From: Methylomagnum ishizawai
Lineage (GTDB): Bacteria > Pseudomonadota > Gammaproteobacteria > Methylococcales > Methylococcaceae
Direction: 5' to 3'
Assembly: GCF_900155475.1 (NCBI RefSeq)
Contig: NZ_FXAM01000001.1
Location: 2,281,501 to 2,345,500 of the forward strand
DNA length: 64,000 nucleotides
Position numbers and translations under genes: made by a program. Shown piece by piece: positions 36,072 to 44,355 of the stretch. The notes under the pieces are model-generated. The model worked only from the letters and a program-made list of their open reading frames with translations, was not told where the DNA came from and made no database searches. The stretch's first letter is position 1, and each line of letters opens with the position of its first letter.

Positions 36072-36395
36072 ATGGCCTTGATTTACGTCATCAATTCCCC
36101 GGTGCTGACCGGCTATGGCCTGTGGCGGTTCGAGGGACCGCTGGCGGAATCCGCCGCCCGCGAGCTGCTGGCCGGGGGTTTCGTGTCGGCGCTGGGCCAC
36201 GCAGGCGCGGCGCGGTTCCTGTCGGCCCGGCTGGGCCTCGGAATCCCGGTGAACCGCGTCCGGGTGGAACTACAACCGGGCGACCGGGCGCTGGTGCTGC
36301 GGTTATTGGAGCGCCTGCCGGAAAACCGGGCGCTGAGCGCCGCCGAGATGGAGGAATTGCCGTTCGAGTTGGGGTTGCTGACCCGGTTGGAATAG
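36072..36395 (+). CDS. crn2: STIV-B116/AcrIII-1/Crn2-like ring nuclease
   Basis: 107 residues of the DUF1874 family. The order VINSPVLTGYGLWRF, GGFVSALGHAGAARFLSARL, IPVNRVRVEL, GDRALVLRLLERLPENRALS and LPFELGLLTRL matches the family along its whole length. Viral members (AcrIII-1) and bacterial Crn2 degrade cyclic tetra-adenylate. The likely active His is residue 43 in LGH. The usual Thr two residues before the AA pair is Gly here. It sits 42 bases after the membrane CARF gene with an AGGAGG site, as expected for an off-switch made with its effector. A host-borne anti-CRISPR from a virus is the alternative reading. Confidence 0.82.
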   Translation: MALIYVINSPVLTGYGLWRFEGPLAESAARELLAGGFVSALGHAGAARFLSARLGLGIPVNRVRVELQPGDRALVLRLLERLPENRALSAAEMEELPFELGLLTRLE

Positions 36396-36605
36396 GCGGC
36401 GGCGCGGGCTGGACCCACCGCCATGACCCAGGCCAAGCCCTGGCGGCTTGGCAACGCCGGGACCGTAGCGGTGGAATGATAGGGCGGGTTCTGGGCCGAT
36501 TGTCCCTGGTCAAGGCTGTCGGCCTGGGGTGGGGTAGGTTCTTCCAGCGGGAAGGCTGGATACGGGTAGGACGCCCCCGATATTTGGCTAGCCGCGCACC
36601 GTAAA

Positions 36606-36726
36606 ACTTGGTCCGCATTCCGCGGAAATCCGCGGAGCAAGTGCGGGAATAACGCCAGAAAAACAACCGCTTGGGCGAAACTTGGTCCGCACTTGGTCCG
36701 CAACTTGGTCCGCAACTTGGTCCGCA
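36606..36726 (+). repeat. Five direct repeats of ACTTGGTCCGCA upstream of an HTH gene
   Basis: Copies at 36606-36617, 36680-36691, 36691-36702, 36703-36714 and 36715-36726. The last four are head to tail at 11-12 base steps, about one helical turn, and end five bases before the following ATG. The arrangement resembles iterons or an operator array. The rest of 36396-36605 holds no gene I can support. Confidence 0.7.
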
Positions 36727-36730
36727 CTCC

Positions 36731-37165
36731 ATGCCGAAACAGGGAATATCGATCCGCGAAGCCGCCCGCCGCCTTGGGGTAGATGAAAAGACCCTGCGGA
36801 ATTGGCGCGTCCAGGGCTTCCTGGCGCTCCTGGACGACGGCAGCATCGACCCGGCCCGGCTGGACGAAGGCACGACCAGGGCGGGCCGCGCCCAGTCCCC
36901 CATCCATGGCGGCAAGCGGGCGAAGGGCCGGGCGGGAAATAACCATCTATCCTACCGGAACCCTCGGTTTCGTCCGAACAGCTTCTTCACCAGGGCAGGC
37001 CGGGCCGGTTCCGGCTGTTGTACTTCCTGTACTTGCTGTACATGGTTAGAAGTTTCCGGGGCCGGAAAAGAAAGGTCGCCCCCGCCAATCCATGTGCAGG
37101 TGCGCCCAGGTTCCCGACTGAACCGCCGGGATGCCGCTCTTTTCGTGTGGTGCGCGGTGGAATAA
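36731..37165 (+). CDS. Helix-turn-helix protein with a doubtful C-terminal half
   Basis: The first 45 residues are a clear MerR/excisionase-type helix-turn-helix (ISIREAARRLGVDEKTLRNW, then RVQGFLALLDDGSIDPARL). After about residue 50 the sequence becomes low-complexity (GRAQSPIHGGKRAKGR, CCTSCTCCTW) and looks untranslated or decayed, so the real product may be shorter or the gene broken. The gene starts five bases after a tandem repeat block that could be its operator. It ends at a terminator. Confidence 0.45.
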   Translation: MPKQGISIREAARRLGVDEKTLRNWRVQGFLALLDDGSIDPARLDEGTTRAGRAQSPIHGGKRAKGRAGNNHLSYRNPRFRPNSFFTRAGRAGSGCCTSCTCCTWLEVSGAGKERSPPPIHVQVRPGSRLNRRDAALFVWCAVE

Positions 37166-37190
37166 AAAAACCCGCTCGAAGCGGGTCTTT
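37164..37190. terminator. Terminator upstream of tRNA-Leu
   Basis: Stem ACCCGCT/AGCGGGT with a short CGA loop, an A run on the left and TCTTT on the right. It can serve the tRNA transcript coming from the right (minus strand, A run read as T) as well as the plus strand. Confidence 0.65.
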
Positions 37191-37290
37191 GGGTGCGGGT
37201 TATCCCGCTCGGTCCGTCTACATTGCGTTTACACGATTTTGGCATCTTGCCGGTGCCGTCTGTTCGATCTACGCAAGTCTTTGAATTTAT

Positions 37291-37377
37291 TGGTGCCGGA
37301 GGTCGGAATCGAACCGACACTTGGTTTCCCAAACCAGATTTTGAGTCTGGCGCGTCTACCAGTTTCGCCACTCCGGC
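37291..37377 (-). tRNA. tRNA-Leu (anticodon CAA)
   Basis: 87 bases including an encoded CCA. The acceptor stem is GCCGGAG/CTCCGGC, the anticodon loop CTCAAAA gives CAA, there is a long variable arm as in class II tRNAs, and the T arm has GGTTCGATTCC. Confidence 0.95.
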
Positions 37378-37506
37378 GTTAAGAGCCGCGTATTATAGGG
37401 AAACCCTTCCAAAAAGCCAACCGTTTTCGCGATGCGACTTCGGACCCCTGCCCGGACTAAACTTGCAGGGGTCCATCCGCCCGTCATCTGCCGAAGGAAA
37501 TCCCCA

Positions 37507-39705
37507 GTGAGCCCAACCATCCCAGCCCATGCCGAACCGGCCTCCTTGAAGGCGCTGTACCAAGAACTCCACGCCCTGGCCGCCCAGGGCCGCGATCAGC
37601 CCTACGACCTCGCCATCGCCGGGCGTATCGAAGCCCTGGTCGGCCACCATCTCGCCGAACTCAAGGCCAAACTGGTGCAACAGGAAAGCCAGAAACTCCT
37701 GGAGTTCGTCGCCACCATCGCCGACCTGGGTAAGCGCATCCCCATCGGCGATTTCGAGGACGAAGCCTTCCTGGGCGCGTTCGGCCACGCCTGGGGCAGC
37801 CATCTGGACCGCCACTTGCGGCATCCGGTGGAGCGCGGCTATTTCGCCAGGACGCTGGCCGACATGGCCGGGCGCTGCAAGGAAAGCGCGGGCGTGCTGG
37901 CCCGGCTGCGCCGCCAGCGCCAGGAATTGGCCTATCAGATCGCCGAGCAGGAAGCCGCGCTGGGCGGGGCCGGTTTCAAGCAGCGCCGGGAGTTGCTCAA
38001 CGCGCTGGTCGCCCTCAAAAGCCAGCAGGGCGAGGCCGAGCGCGGCATCGCCCTGGAGGAAATGAGCGCCCTGGAAATCCTGTTGCCGCCCGGCGTGGAT
38101 TACGCGGCGCTCACCGCCGATCCGCCGCCCTTGGCCTTCGTGCCGGAAAAATTCCATGCTTCCGCCGTCGCCGCGCTGTTCGCCTGGCCGGACGCGCCGC
38201 CCTACGAGGAAGTCCGCCCGCTCAACTCGATGGCCGAGCCATTCGCCCCGGAACCCGTCCCGGACCCGGTGCCGGTCGAGGAAATCGCTTTGGATGGGGT
38301 CGCCGAAGCGCCGCCGGAACCGCACGAGGAAGCGTGGTACCGGACCTTGTTCACGGAAGAGGAAACGCCGTCCGCCCCGGCTCCCGAAGCGGAACCCGTC
38401 CCGGCGGCGGTGTCCGCCGAGGCACAGGCCGTGGTCCCGCCGCCGCCCGCCGAACCCGTCCCGGAGCCGGAATCCGCCCCGCCCGCCTATGCCGAGGATT
38501 GCGAAACCGCCGTCCAGCGCTTCATCGCGGCCTATCGCGACAAATCGCCGGATTTGGGCGTGGCCATCGAGAACGTGGCTTTCCATTGGATCGACCGGGG
38601 CTATGTCAACGTGGCCTACACCACCTTGAAATCGGCCCAGTTCAGCCACTTGCCCATTCCCAGCCTGTTGGTCCCGGATTTGTTCAAGGCGGCGTATTTC
38701 GGGATGCATGTGTGGTCGCGGGAGGATGAAGCCCTCGCCACTTCCCAACGCTTGCTCAATTTCCTGTCCCCGCCCTTGATCGACGAACTCTGCGCCCGGC
38801 GGCCCGGCGGCCCGGCGGTGCCCTATTTGCTGTTCGTGGCCAGTTTCCAGCCGGCGCTGTTCGGCGGGAGCCATACCCAGGCGCCGGCCTTGGTGGAATA
38901 CGCCGGCCATGGGTTCGGGGAAGGTTTCCGCCAGCGCTTGGAGCAATTGCTGCGCTTGTTCGGCAGCGACGGTTCTCTGGGTTTGGAGGTGTTGCGGAAA
39001 CTCCCCGCCGGCGATGAGCGTAGCGCCCGTGCCCAGTTGTCGGCCCGCCTCGCCGATTGGCATGTGCGTATCCTCGACAAGCAGAACGGTTGGGGTCCGG
39101 TGCGGGCGGCCTTGGGTAATTGCCTGGCCCGCAACGAGTTCGACCGGGCCATCAAGGCCATCCAGGCTCCGGATTCCAACGATGTCGAGGGTGTGGCCGC
39201 TTTCGCCGCCAAGTACCGCGACCGCAAGGCCATCGGCGCTTTGATGGAAGCCCAGGTGGCTTCGGTGCTGTCCTCGCCCGAGCCCTTGCCCACCGAGGAG
39301 CGCAATGCCAAGTCCTGGTTCATCCTCAATATGCTCGACCTGTGCGGCATCGCCAATGATTGGCTGGCCGAGCAGCGTTTGCGGCGTGGGGCCGATCCCG
39401 CGGGCGGCGGTTTGATCGGCGGCGTGCTGAATCCTTTGGCGGCGCTGCGCGAGGAGATCGAGCGCTCGGTCACGCCCGCCGCCCCGTTCGAGCAGCGGGT
39501 GGCGGCGCGGCTCGCGGCCCAGGCCATCGGCAAGGTCCGGCTCGCCATCGAGGATGTCCAATCCAGCGTGGTGTGGAGCGCCAAGCAGACCAACGCCTGG
39601 CTCTCGCTGCCCTACGACATGATGGAGGCGGTGGGTTTCAGCGGGGACGCCGAGGGCGAGTTGGTGTGGCTGGTGGACCGGATCGGCTCGGTGCCGCCCG
39701 CTTAG
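37507..39705 (+). CDS. Large protein of unknown function next to tRNA-Leu
   Basis: 732 residues from a GTG at 37507 that follows AAGGAAAT. Residues 1-235 are helical and charged (HAWGSHLDRHLRHPVERGYFARTL). Residues about 239-332 form a Pro/Glu/Ala-rich linker. Residues 335-732 are again mostly helical (CETAVQRFIAAYRDKSPDLG, HWIDRGYVNVAYTTLKSAQF). No membrane segment, nucleotide-binding loop or metal motif is visible. I do not recognise the family. Codon use matches the chromosome, so it is not obviously foreign. Confidence 0.75.
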   Translation: MSPTIPAHAEPASLKALYQELHALAAQGRDQPYDLAIAGRIEALVGHHLAELKAKLVQQESQKLLEFVATIADLGKRIPIGDFEDEAFLGAFGHAWGSHLDRHLRHPVERGYFARTLADMAGRCKESAGVLARLRRQRQELAYQIAEQEAALGGAGFKQRRELLNALVALKSQQGEAERGIALEEMSALEILLPPGVDYAALTADPPPLAFVPEKFHASAVAALFAWPDAPPYEEVRPLNSMAEPFAPEPVPDPVPVEEIALDGVAEAPPEPHEEAWYRTLFTEEETPSAPAPEAEPVPAAVSAEAQAVVPPPPAEPVPEPESAPPAYAEDCETAVQRFIAAYRDKSPDLGVAIENVAFHWIDRGYVNVAYTTLKSAQFSHLPIPSLLVPDLFKAAYFGMHVWSREDEALATSQRLLNFLSPPLIDELCARRPGGPAVPYLLFVASFQPALFGGSHTQAPALVEYAGHGFGEGFRQRLEQLLRLFGSDGSLGLEVLRKLPAGDERSARAQLSARLADWHVRILDKQNGWGPVRAALGNCLARNEFDRAIKAIQAPDSNDVEGVAAFAAKYRDRKAIGALMEAQVASVLSSPEPLPTEERNAKSWFILNMLDLCGIANDWLAEQRLRRGADPAGGGLIGGVLNPLAALREEIERSVTPAAPFEQRVAARLAAQAIGKVRLAIEDVQSSVVWSAKQTNAWLSLPYDMMEAVGFSGDAEGELVWLVDRIGSVPPA

Positions 39706-39806
39706 GCGGGGCTGGTTAGGGCCGGGCGCGACGGCGCAAGCCCGTTCGCTGGTTCCCAAGCTCCCTGGCCACAGGCGGTAAGGCGGGGACTCCCAGGGCT
39801 TTGGAA

Positions 39807-40175
39807 TCAGCGCAGGTCGCGCCCGAACGGCAGCAGCGACAGCGGGATCAGCTTGATATGCTGCACGGCGAAGGGAATGCCGATGATGGTCAGGGCCAGT
39901 ATGCCCGCGCTGGTCAGGTGCGCCACCGCGATGGGCCAGCCGAACAGCAATATCCACAGCAGGTTGAAGACCACCCGCAGGACGCTGTTGGCGTCGGGCA
40001 GTTCCACCACGTCCTTGCCGAACGGCGCGAACACCGCCAAGCCCAGCTTGATCGATTGCAACCCGAAGGGAATCCCCACCACGGTCAGGCACAGGGCCAG
40101 CCCGCCCAGGAGATAGCCCAGCCCGGCGATGAAGCCGCCGAATAGCAGCCACAGCAAATTTCCCAATAAACTCAT
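39807..40175 (-). CDS. yccF: YccF-family inner membrane protein
   Basis: 122 residues with two repeats of a hydrophobic unit. GGLALCLTVVGIPFGLQSIKL (about residues 25-45) and AGILALTIIGIPFAVQHIKL (about 89-108) are the paired motifs of the DUF307/YccF family. Four membrane segments are likely. The function is unknown. The start overlaps the stop of the diguanylate cyclase gene by four bases, so the two are co-translated. Confidence 0.88.
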   Translation of the reverse strand: MSLLGNLLWLLFGGFIAGLGYLLGGLALCLTVVGIPFGLQSIKLGLAVFAPFGKDVVELPDANSVLRVVFNLLWILLFGWPIAVAHLTSAGILALTIIGIPFAVQHIKLIPLSLLPFGRDLR

Positions 40176-41593
40176 GATCTACCTCCCATCTGGGCTGGTG
40201 CCGACGCCGCCATGCGGTTGGTGTGCGCTTGGGTCCGGCCCGTCTCCGGGGTTGGCCATTCCAGGCGGACGGGGTCGGGTGCCTTGCTGTAATAGGCGAA
40301 TTGGTTGCGCCCGGCGTCCTTGGCCCGGTAGAGGGCGTTGTCGGCCATGCGGATCAATTCCTCGATATCGATGTGGTCCTCGGGATAGAGGCTGATGCCG
40401 ATGCTGGCCGAGACCGATAGCGCGTGGCCATCGATGGAATAGGGCGAATCGACCGCCACGCACAGCGCATGGCCGATTTCCGCCGCCATTCCGGGGTCGG
40501 CCAGATCGCCCAGGATGACGGCGAACTCGTCGCCGCCCAGCCGGGCCACGGTGTCGGTGCCGCGCAATTGCCGCTTGAGGCGCTGGCCCACCTCGATCAA
40601 TAGCTTGTCGCCGACGATATGGCCCAGGCTGTCGTTGATGTGCTTGAAGCGGTCGAGGTCGATGTACAGCAGGGCGAACATCCGGTTGTCGCGGCGGGCG
40701 CGGAGCAGCGCCTGCTCCAGGCGCTCCTTGAACAGGGCGCGGTTGGGCAGTTCGGTGAGGGGATCGTAGAACGCCAACCGCCGGATGGTTTCCTCCGAGT
40801 TCTTGAGTTCACTGATATCGTGGGAGACCGCCACGTAATGGGTGATGGCCCCGTCGCCGTCCTTGACCGGGGCGATGTAGAGCATCGACCAGTACAAATC
40901 GCCGTTCTTCTTGCGGTCCAGGAGTTCGCCCTGCCAGGAGCGGCCCTCCGAGAGGGTGCGCCATAAATCCTGGTAGATGGCCGGATCGGTGAAGCCGGAA
41001 CCCAGGATCGAGACCTTGTGGCCCAGGAGTTCGCGTTCCTCGTAGCCCGTGCCCTGGCAGAACGCCGGGTTGCAATATTCGATCACGCCTTGGATGTCGG
41101 TGATGATGACCATGCTGGAACTATGCGCCATCGCCAGCGACAGCGTGCGCAATTCGCATTCGGTGGCGCGGTGTTTTTCCAGGATTTCGGCCAGTTCCTG
41201 GTTGATCGCCAGCAATTGCCGGGCGCTGGGGATCGCCACCAGTTTGGGCAGCAAGGGCCAGATCAGGGCGGCGGTCGCCATCGATGCCAGGGCGGTGACG
41301 GCCTTCACCAGCCCGGACAGCCAGTAGTCCGGCACCCAGGTGGTCCAGATCGCCAGCAGGTGGGTGGTGCCGCACAGGAAGATGAACAGCCCGAACAGCC
41401 TGAGCATCCAGTCGAACTGGAGGTCGGTGCGCCGCCGCACCAAGGCCAGGATGGCGAAGGGGATCGAGTAATACGACAGGACGATCAAGCCGTCGGAGAC
41501 CACATGCAACCATAGCACGCTGGGTAGCCAGAGGTAGCAATTGCCGTGCGGCATGAAATGGGAGAAAGACAGTAATTCGGCCATATCATTCAA
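40172..41593 (-). CDS. Diguanylate cyclase with ethylene-receptor-like membrane domain and PAS
   Basis: 473 residues. Three membrane helices (about residues 21-125) carry SDGLIVLSYYSIP and IFLCGTTHLLAIW. The residues matching the copper/ethylene site of plant ETR1 (Asp34, Tyr41, Pro45, Ile71, Cys74, His78) are all present with ETR1-like spacing. A PAS domain follows (about 150-270, YCNPAFCQGTGYEERELLG). The GGDEF domain (about 290-440) has the intact site RLGGDEFAVIL, so it should make cyclic di-GMP. No EAL domain is present. The sensed ligand is inferred to be ethylene or copper. It is translationally coupled to yccF. Confidence 0.9.
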   Translation of the reverse strand: MNDMAELLSFSHFMPHGNCYLWLPSVLWLHVVSDGLIVLSYYSIPFAILALVRRRTDLQFDWMLRLFGLFIFLCGTTHLLAIWTTWVPDYWLSGLVKAVTALASMATAALIWPLLPKLVAIPSARQLLAINQELAEILEKHRATECELRTLSLAMAHSSSMVIITDIQGVIEYCNPAFCQGTGYEERELLGHKVSILGSGFTDPAIYQDLWRTLSEGRSWQGELLDRKKNGDLYWSMLYIAPVKDGDGAITHYVAVSHDISELKNSEETIRRLAFYDPLTELPNRALFKERLEQALLRARRDNRMFALLYIDLDRFKHINDSLGHIVGDKLLIEVGQRLKRQLRGTDTVARLGGDEFAVILGDLADPGMAAEIGHALCVAVDSPYSIDGHALSVSASIGISLYPEDHIDIEELIRMADNALYRAKDAGRNQFAYYSKAPDPVRLEWPTPETGRTQAHTNRMAASAPAQMGGRS

Positions 41594-41675
41594 TATAAGT
41601 CACTTGCAAAACGGACCGAACTCCCTATGGGCCGGCGTGGTTTTGCGATAATCGTAGCCGCAAACTCCCCACCCT

Positions 41676-43187
41676 ATGAGCCATCCAACGATGAACCCAT
41701 ACCTCGCCGCCATAGACCAGGGTACTACCAGTACCCGTTGCCTTATTTTCGACCGCCAAGGCCGTGAAATCGCACGCGCCCAACGCGAACACCGCCAATT
41801 CTATCCCCGGCCCGGCTGGGTTGAACACGATCCCTTGGAAATCCTCGCCCAGACCCAGGCCGTGGTGGCGGGGGCGCTGGAACGGGCGGGCCTGGGCCCG
41901 TCCCAACTCGCCGCCGTCGGCATCGCCAACCAGCGCGAGACGGTGGTGTTGTGGGAGCGGGAAACCGGGCGGCCAGTCCATAACGCCATCGTCTGGCAGG
42001 ATACCCGCACCGCCGAGTTGTGCGGGCGGCTGGCCGGGGAATTCGGCCAGGATCGGTTCCGGGCGCGGACCGGCCTGCCTATCGCGACCTATTTTTCCGG
42101 CCCCAAACTGGGTTGGCTGCTGGACCATGTGGAGGGGGCGCGGGCCAGGGCGGAGCGCGGCGAACTGCTGTGCGGCACCATCGACACCTGGTTGATTTGG
42201 AATCTGAGCGGCGGTCCCAGGGGCGGCGTCCATATCACCGATCCCAGCAATGCCTCGCGTACCCTGTTGATGGATTTGGCCCGGCTGGAGTGGGATGCCG
42301 GGTTATTGGAGGCCATGGCGATCCCGCGCCCGCTGCTCCCGGAAATCCATGCTTCCTCTGAGGTTTACGGCGTATGCGCGGGAAGCTTGAGCGGCGTGCC
42401 CCTGGCCGGGGATTTGGGCGACCAGCAAGCGGCTTTGTTCGGGCAGGGCTGTTTTGCGCCGGGCGAGGCCAAGAACACCTATGGCACCGGCTGCTTCATG
42501 CTGCTGAATACCGGACGGGAGCCGGTGGTGTCGCGCCAAGGCTTATTGACCACGGTGGCCTACCGCCTGGGATCGGAACCGCCGGTCTATGCCCTGGAAG
42601 GTTCGGTGGCGGTGACGGGAGCGCTGGTGCAATGGCTCCGGGACAATCTGGGGCTGATCGACAGCGCCGCCGAGGTCGAGACCCTGGCCGCGACCGTCGC
42701 GGACAATGGCGGCATCTACATCGTGCCGGCCTTTTCCGGGCTGTTCGCGCCCTATTGGCGCGGCGACGCCCGCGGGGCCATCGTCGGCTTGACCCGCTAT
42801 GTCAACAAGGGCCATTTCGCCCGCGCCGCCCTGGAAGCCGCCGCCTACCAGACCCGTGAAATCCTCGACGCCATGCGCGATGAAACCGGCCAGGCCCTGG
42901 CGGAACTCAAGGTCGATGGCGGCATGGTGGCGAACGATTTATTGATGGGCTTCCAGGCCGACCTGTTGGGTATGCCGGTGGTGCGTCCGGCCATCGCCGA
43001 AACCACGGCGCTGGGCGCGGCCTATGCCGCCGGTTTGGCGGTCGGATTCTGGCGCGATGTGGACGAATTGCGCGGACTGTGGCGGCGCGACCGGGTGTGG
43101 TCGCCCACGATGGCCCCCGCAACCCGCGAATGCTTGTACGCGGATTGGAAAAAGGCGGTGACGCGGACGTTCGATTGGGTGGAATGA
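41676..43187 (+). CDS. glpK: Glycerol kinase
   Basis: ATP-dependent phosphorylation of glycerol to glycerol 3-phosphate. 503 residues, full length. The FGGY-family N-terminus is [16 protein letters not shown], with the glycerol-site region [14 protein letters not shown]. The ATP site region [16 protein letters not shown] and the C-terminal [21 protein letters not shown] are typical. The start could also be Met6 (41691); neither has a strong ribosome site. No glpF or glpD is adjacent. Confidence 0.94.
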   Translation: MSHPTMNPYLAAIDQGTTSTRCLIFDRQGREIARAQREHRQFYPRPGWVEHDPLEILAQTQAVVAGALERAGLGPSQLAAVGIANQRETVVLWERETGRPVHNAIVWQDTRTAELCGRLAGEFGQDRFRARTGLPIATYFSGPKLGWLLDHVEGARARAERGELLCGTIDTWLIWNLSGGPRGGVHITDPSNASRTLLMDLARLEWDAGLLEAMAIPRPLLPEIHASSEVYGVCAGSLSGVPLAGDLGDQQAALFGQGCFAPGEAKNTYGTGCFMLLNTGREPVVSRQGLLTTVAYRLGSEPPVYALEGSVAVTGALVQWLRDNLGLIDSAAEVETLAATVADNGGIYIVPAFSGLFAPYWRGDARGAIVGLTRYVNKGHFARAALEAAAYQTREILDAMRDETGQALAELKVDGGMVANDLLMGFQADLLGMPVVRPAIAETTALGAAYAAGLAVGFWRDVDELRGLWRRDRVWSPTMAPATRECLYADWKKAVTRTFDWVE

Positions 43188-43276
43188 AGGAGGCGGGTTC
43201 CGGGCCGTTCAGTCCCCATTCACCGGCCCAGGCCGATACTCTGTCCCGGCTCGTTCGATCACAGAGGAAAAACGCC

Positions 43277-43588
43277 ATGAACATCCCGAACCGTATCTTG
43301 AGCGTCCTGGCTTGCGTCGCGATCCTATCCGCCTGCGCCGCGCCCGGCAACTATGGTTATAGCCAGCCCGGCTATCGCGGGGCGCTGACCGGGGCCGCCG
43401 TGGGGGCGGCGGGGGGTGCCCTGCTGGGCTACGCCGCCGACGGGGGGCGCGGCAACGGGGCTGTGACCGGAGGGGCGCTGGGCGCTGTGGCGGGCGGGGC
43501 GATTGGCTATGCCATGGACCGCAACCAGGAGCGTTCCGACCCGTATCCCTCGTACCCCCAAGACCGTTCGGGTTACCGTCCCCGCTAG
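43277..43588 (+). CDS. Glycine-zipper lipoprotein
   Basis: 103 residues with signal and lipobox ILSAC (Cys near residue 21). A glycine-zipper region GAAVGAAGGALLGYAAD, repeated as GGALGAVAGGAIGYAMD, could span or insert into the outer membrane. The C-terminus is a short Pro/Tyr/Arg-rich tail. It belongs to the SlyB/OsmB-like group of envelope stress lipoproteins; the exact role is unknown. An AGAGGAA site precedes the start. Confidence 0.82.
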   Translation: MNIPNRILSVLACVAILSACAAPGNYGYSQPGYRGALTGAAVGAAGGALLGYAADGGRGNGAVTGGALGAVAGGAIGYAMDRNQERSDPYPSYPQDRSGYRPR

Positions 43589-43655
43589 CGCGTGGGGGTG
43601 CGGAAGATTCCGGGTGTTTGGAGTCCAAGACCGGCTTTGCGCCGACGCATCGGCC

Positions 43656-44339
43656 TCACGGCCAGGAGGGGGATGCGCCCTGGCATAAGGATTCGCAAGG
43701 CACGCCGTCCTTGTCGCTGTCCAGGCGCTTGACCCCGCAGCGCTGGAGATAGAACAGCGCCTCGCCGCAATCCACCATCTCGCCGCAAGTACGCTTGGCC
43801 CCGCAGAGGCCGCCGCGTTGGGCCTCGCGGTGTGTGCCGCCGTCCATGTGGCGGAATTCCCAAGGCGGCTGGGGGTTCCGCGCCGACCACAGGCCGATCC
43901 GCCGCCGCCGCGCTTCCGCCTCGTAGCCGCGCAACGCCGCGTCCTGGCTGTATTGGGCGTAGAACCAAGCATGGCCCGCCTTCACCTGCTCGGCGTTGGC
44001 ATCGGTGCCGCCGCAGCTGACCCGGCCCAAGGTCCGGTCGTATTTGTCCACGCCCTGGTCGTGGATACTGGCATCGCGGTTGAGGCACAGGCCCACCAGC
44101 GCCCGCCGGGCCGCCTCGCCGTGGGGTTGGTCCAGTTCCGGGGCGTCGATCTCGTTCAGGCGTACCGTGACTTCGCGGCCCGCCCGTAGCAGCGTCAGCG
44201 TATCCCCGTCATGCACCCGCAGCACCCGGCCCGACCAATCCCCGGCCTCCGCCGCGCCCCAGGCCAAAAGCGCCGCGCCCGCCGCCGCCAATCTCAAGCA
44301 TAATCCGCGCAACGCCGCACCGGGTTTGGTCCGGCGCAT
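43656..44339 (-). CDS. Secreted thermonuclease-like protein with Excalibur domain
   Basis: 227 residues from Met at 44339, giving a signal peptide (LCLRLAAAGAALLAWGAAEA). The staphylococcal nuclease-type domain has VHDGDTLTL, VRLNEIDAPELDQPHG and KYDRTLGRV, which keep the Asp, Arg and Glu pattern of the active site. The C-terminal end (CGEALFYLQRCGVKRLDSDKDGVPCESLC) is an Excalibur calcium-binding domain; DSDKDGVPCE is its core. It probably degrades extracellular DNA or RNA. Earlier in-frame Met codons overlap the divergent GH57 gene start and lack a signal-like beginning. Confidence 0.87.
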   Translation of the reverse strand: MRRTKPGAALRGLCLRLAAAGAALLAWGAAEAGDWSGRVLRVHDGDTLTLLRAGREVTVRLNEIDAPELDQPHGEAARRALVGLCLNRDASIHDQGVDKYDRTLGRVSCGGTDANAEQVKAGHAWFYAQYSQDAALRGYEAEARRRRIGLWSARNPQPPWEFRHMDGGTHREAQRGGLCGAKRTCGEMVDCGEALFYLQRCGVKRLDSDKDGVPCESLCQGASPSWP

Positions 44340-44355
44340 CCTTCCTGTGTGTTGA

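Noticed and set aside
37393-40152. A 919-residue open frame on the minus strand
   Set aside because: It is the antisense shadow of the 732-residue gene and yccF region, with Gly/His/Arg-rich repeats typical of high-GC reverse frames.
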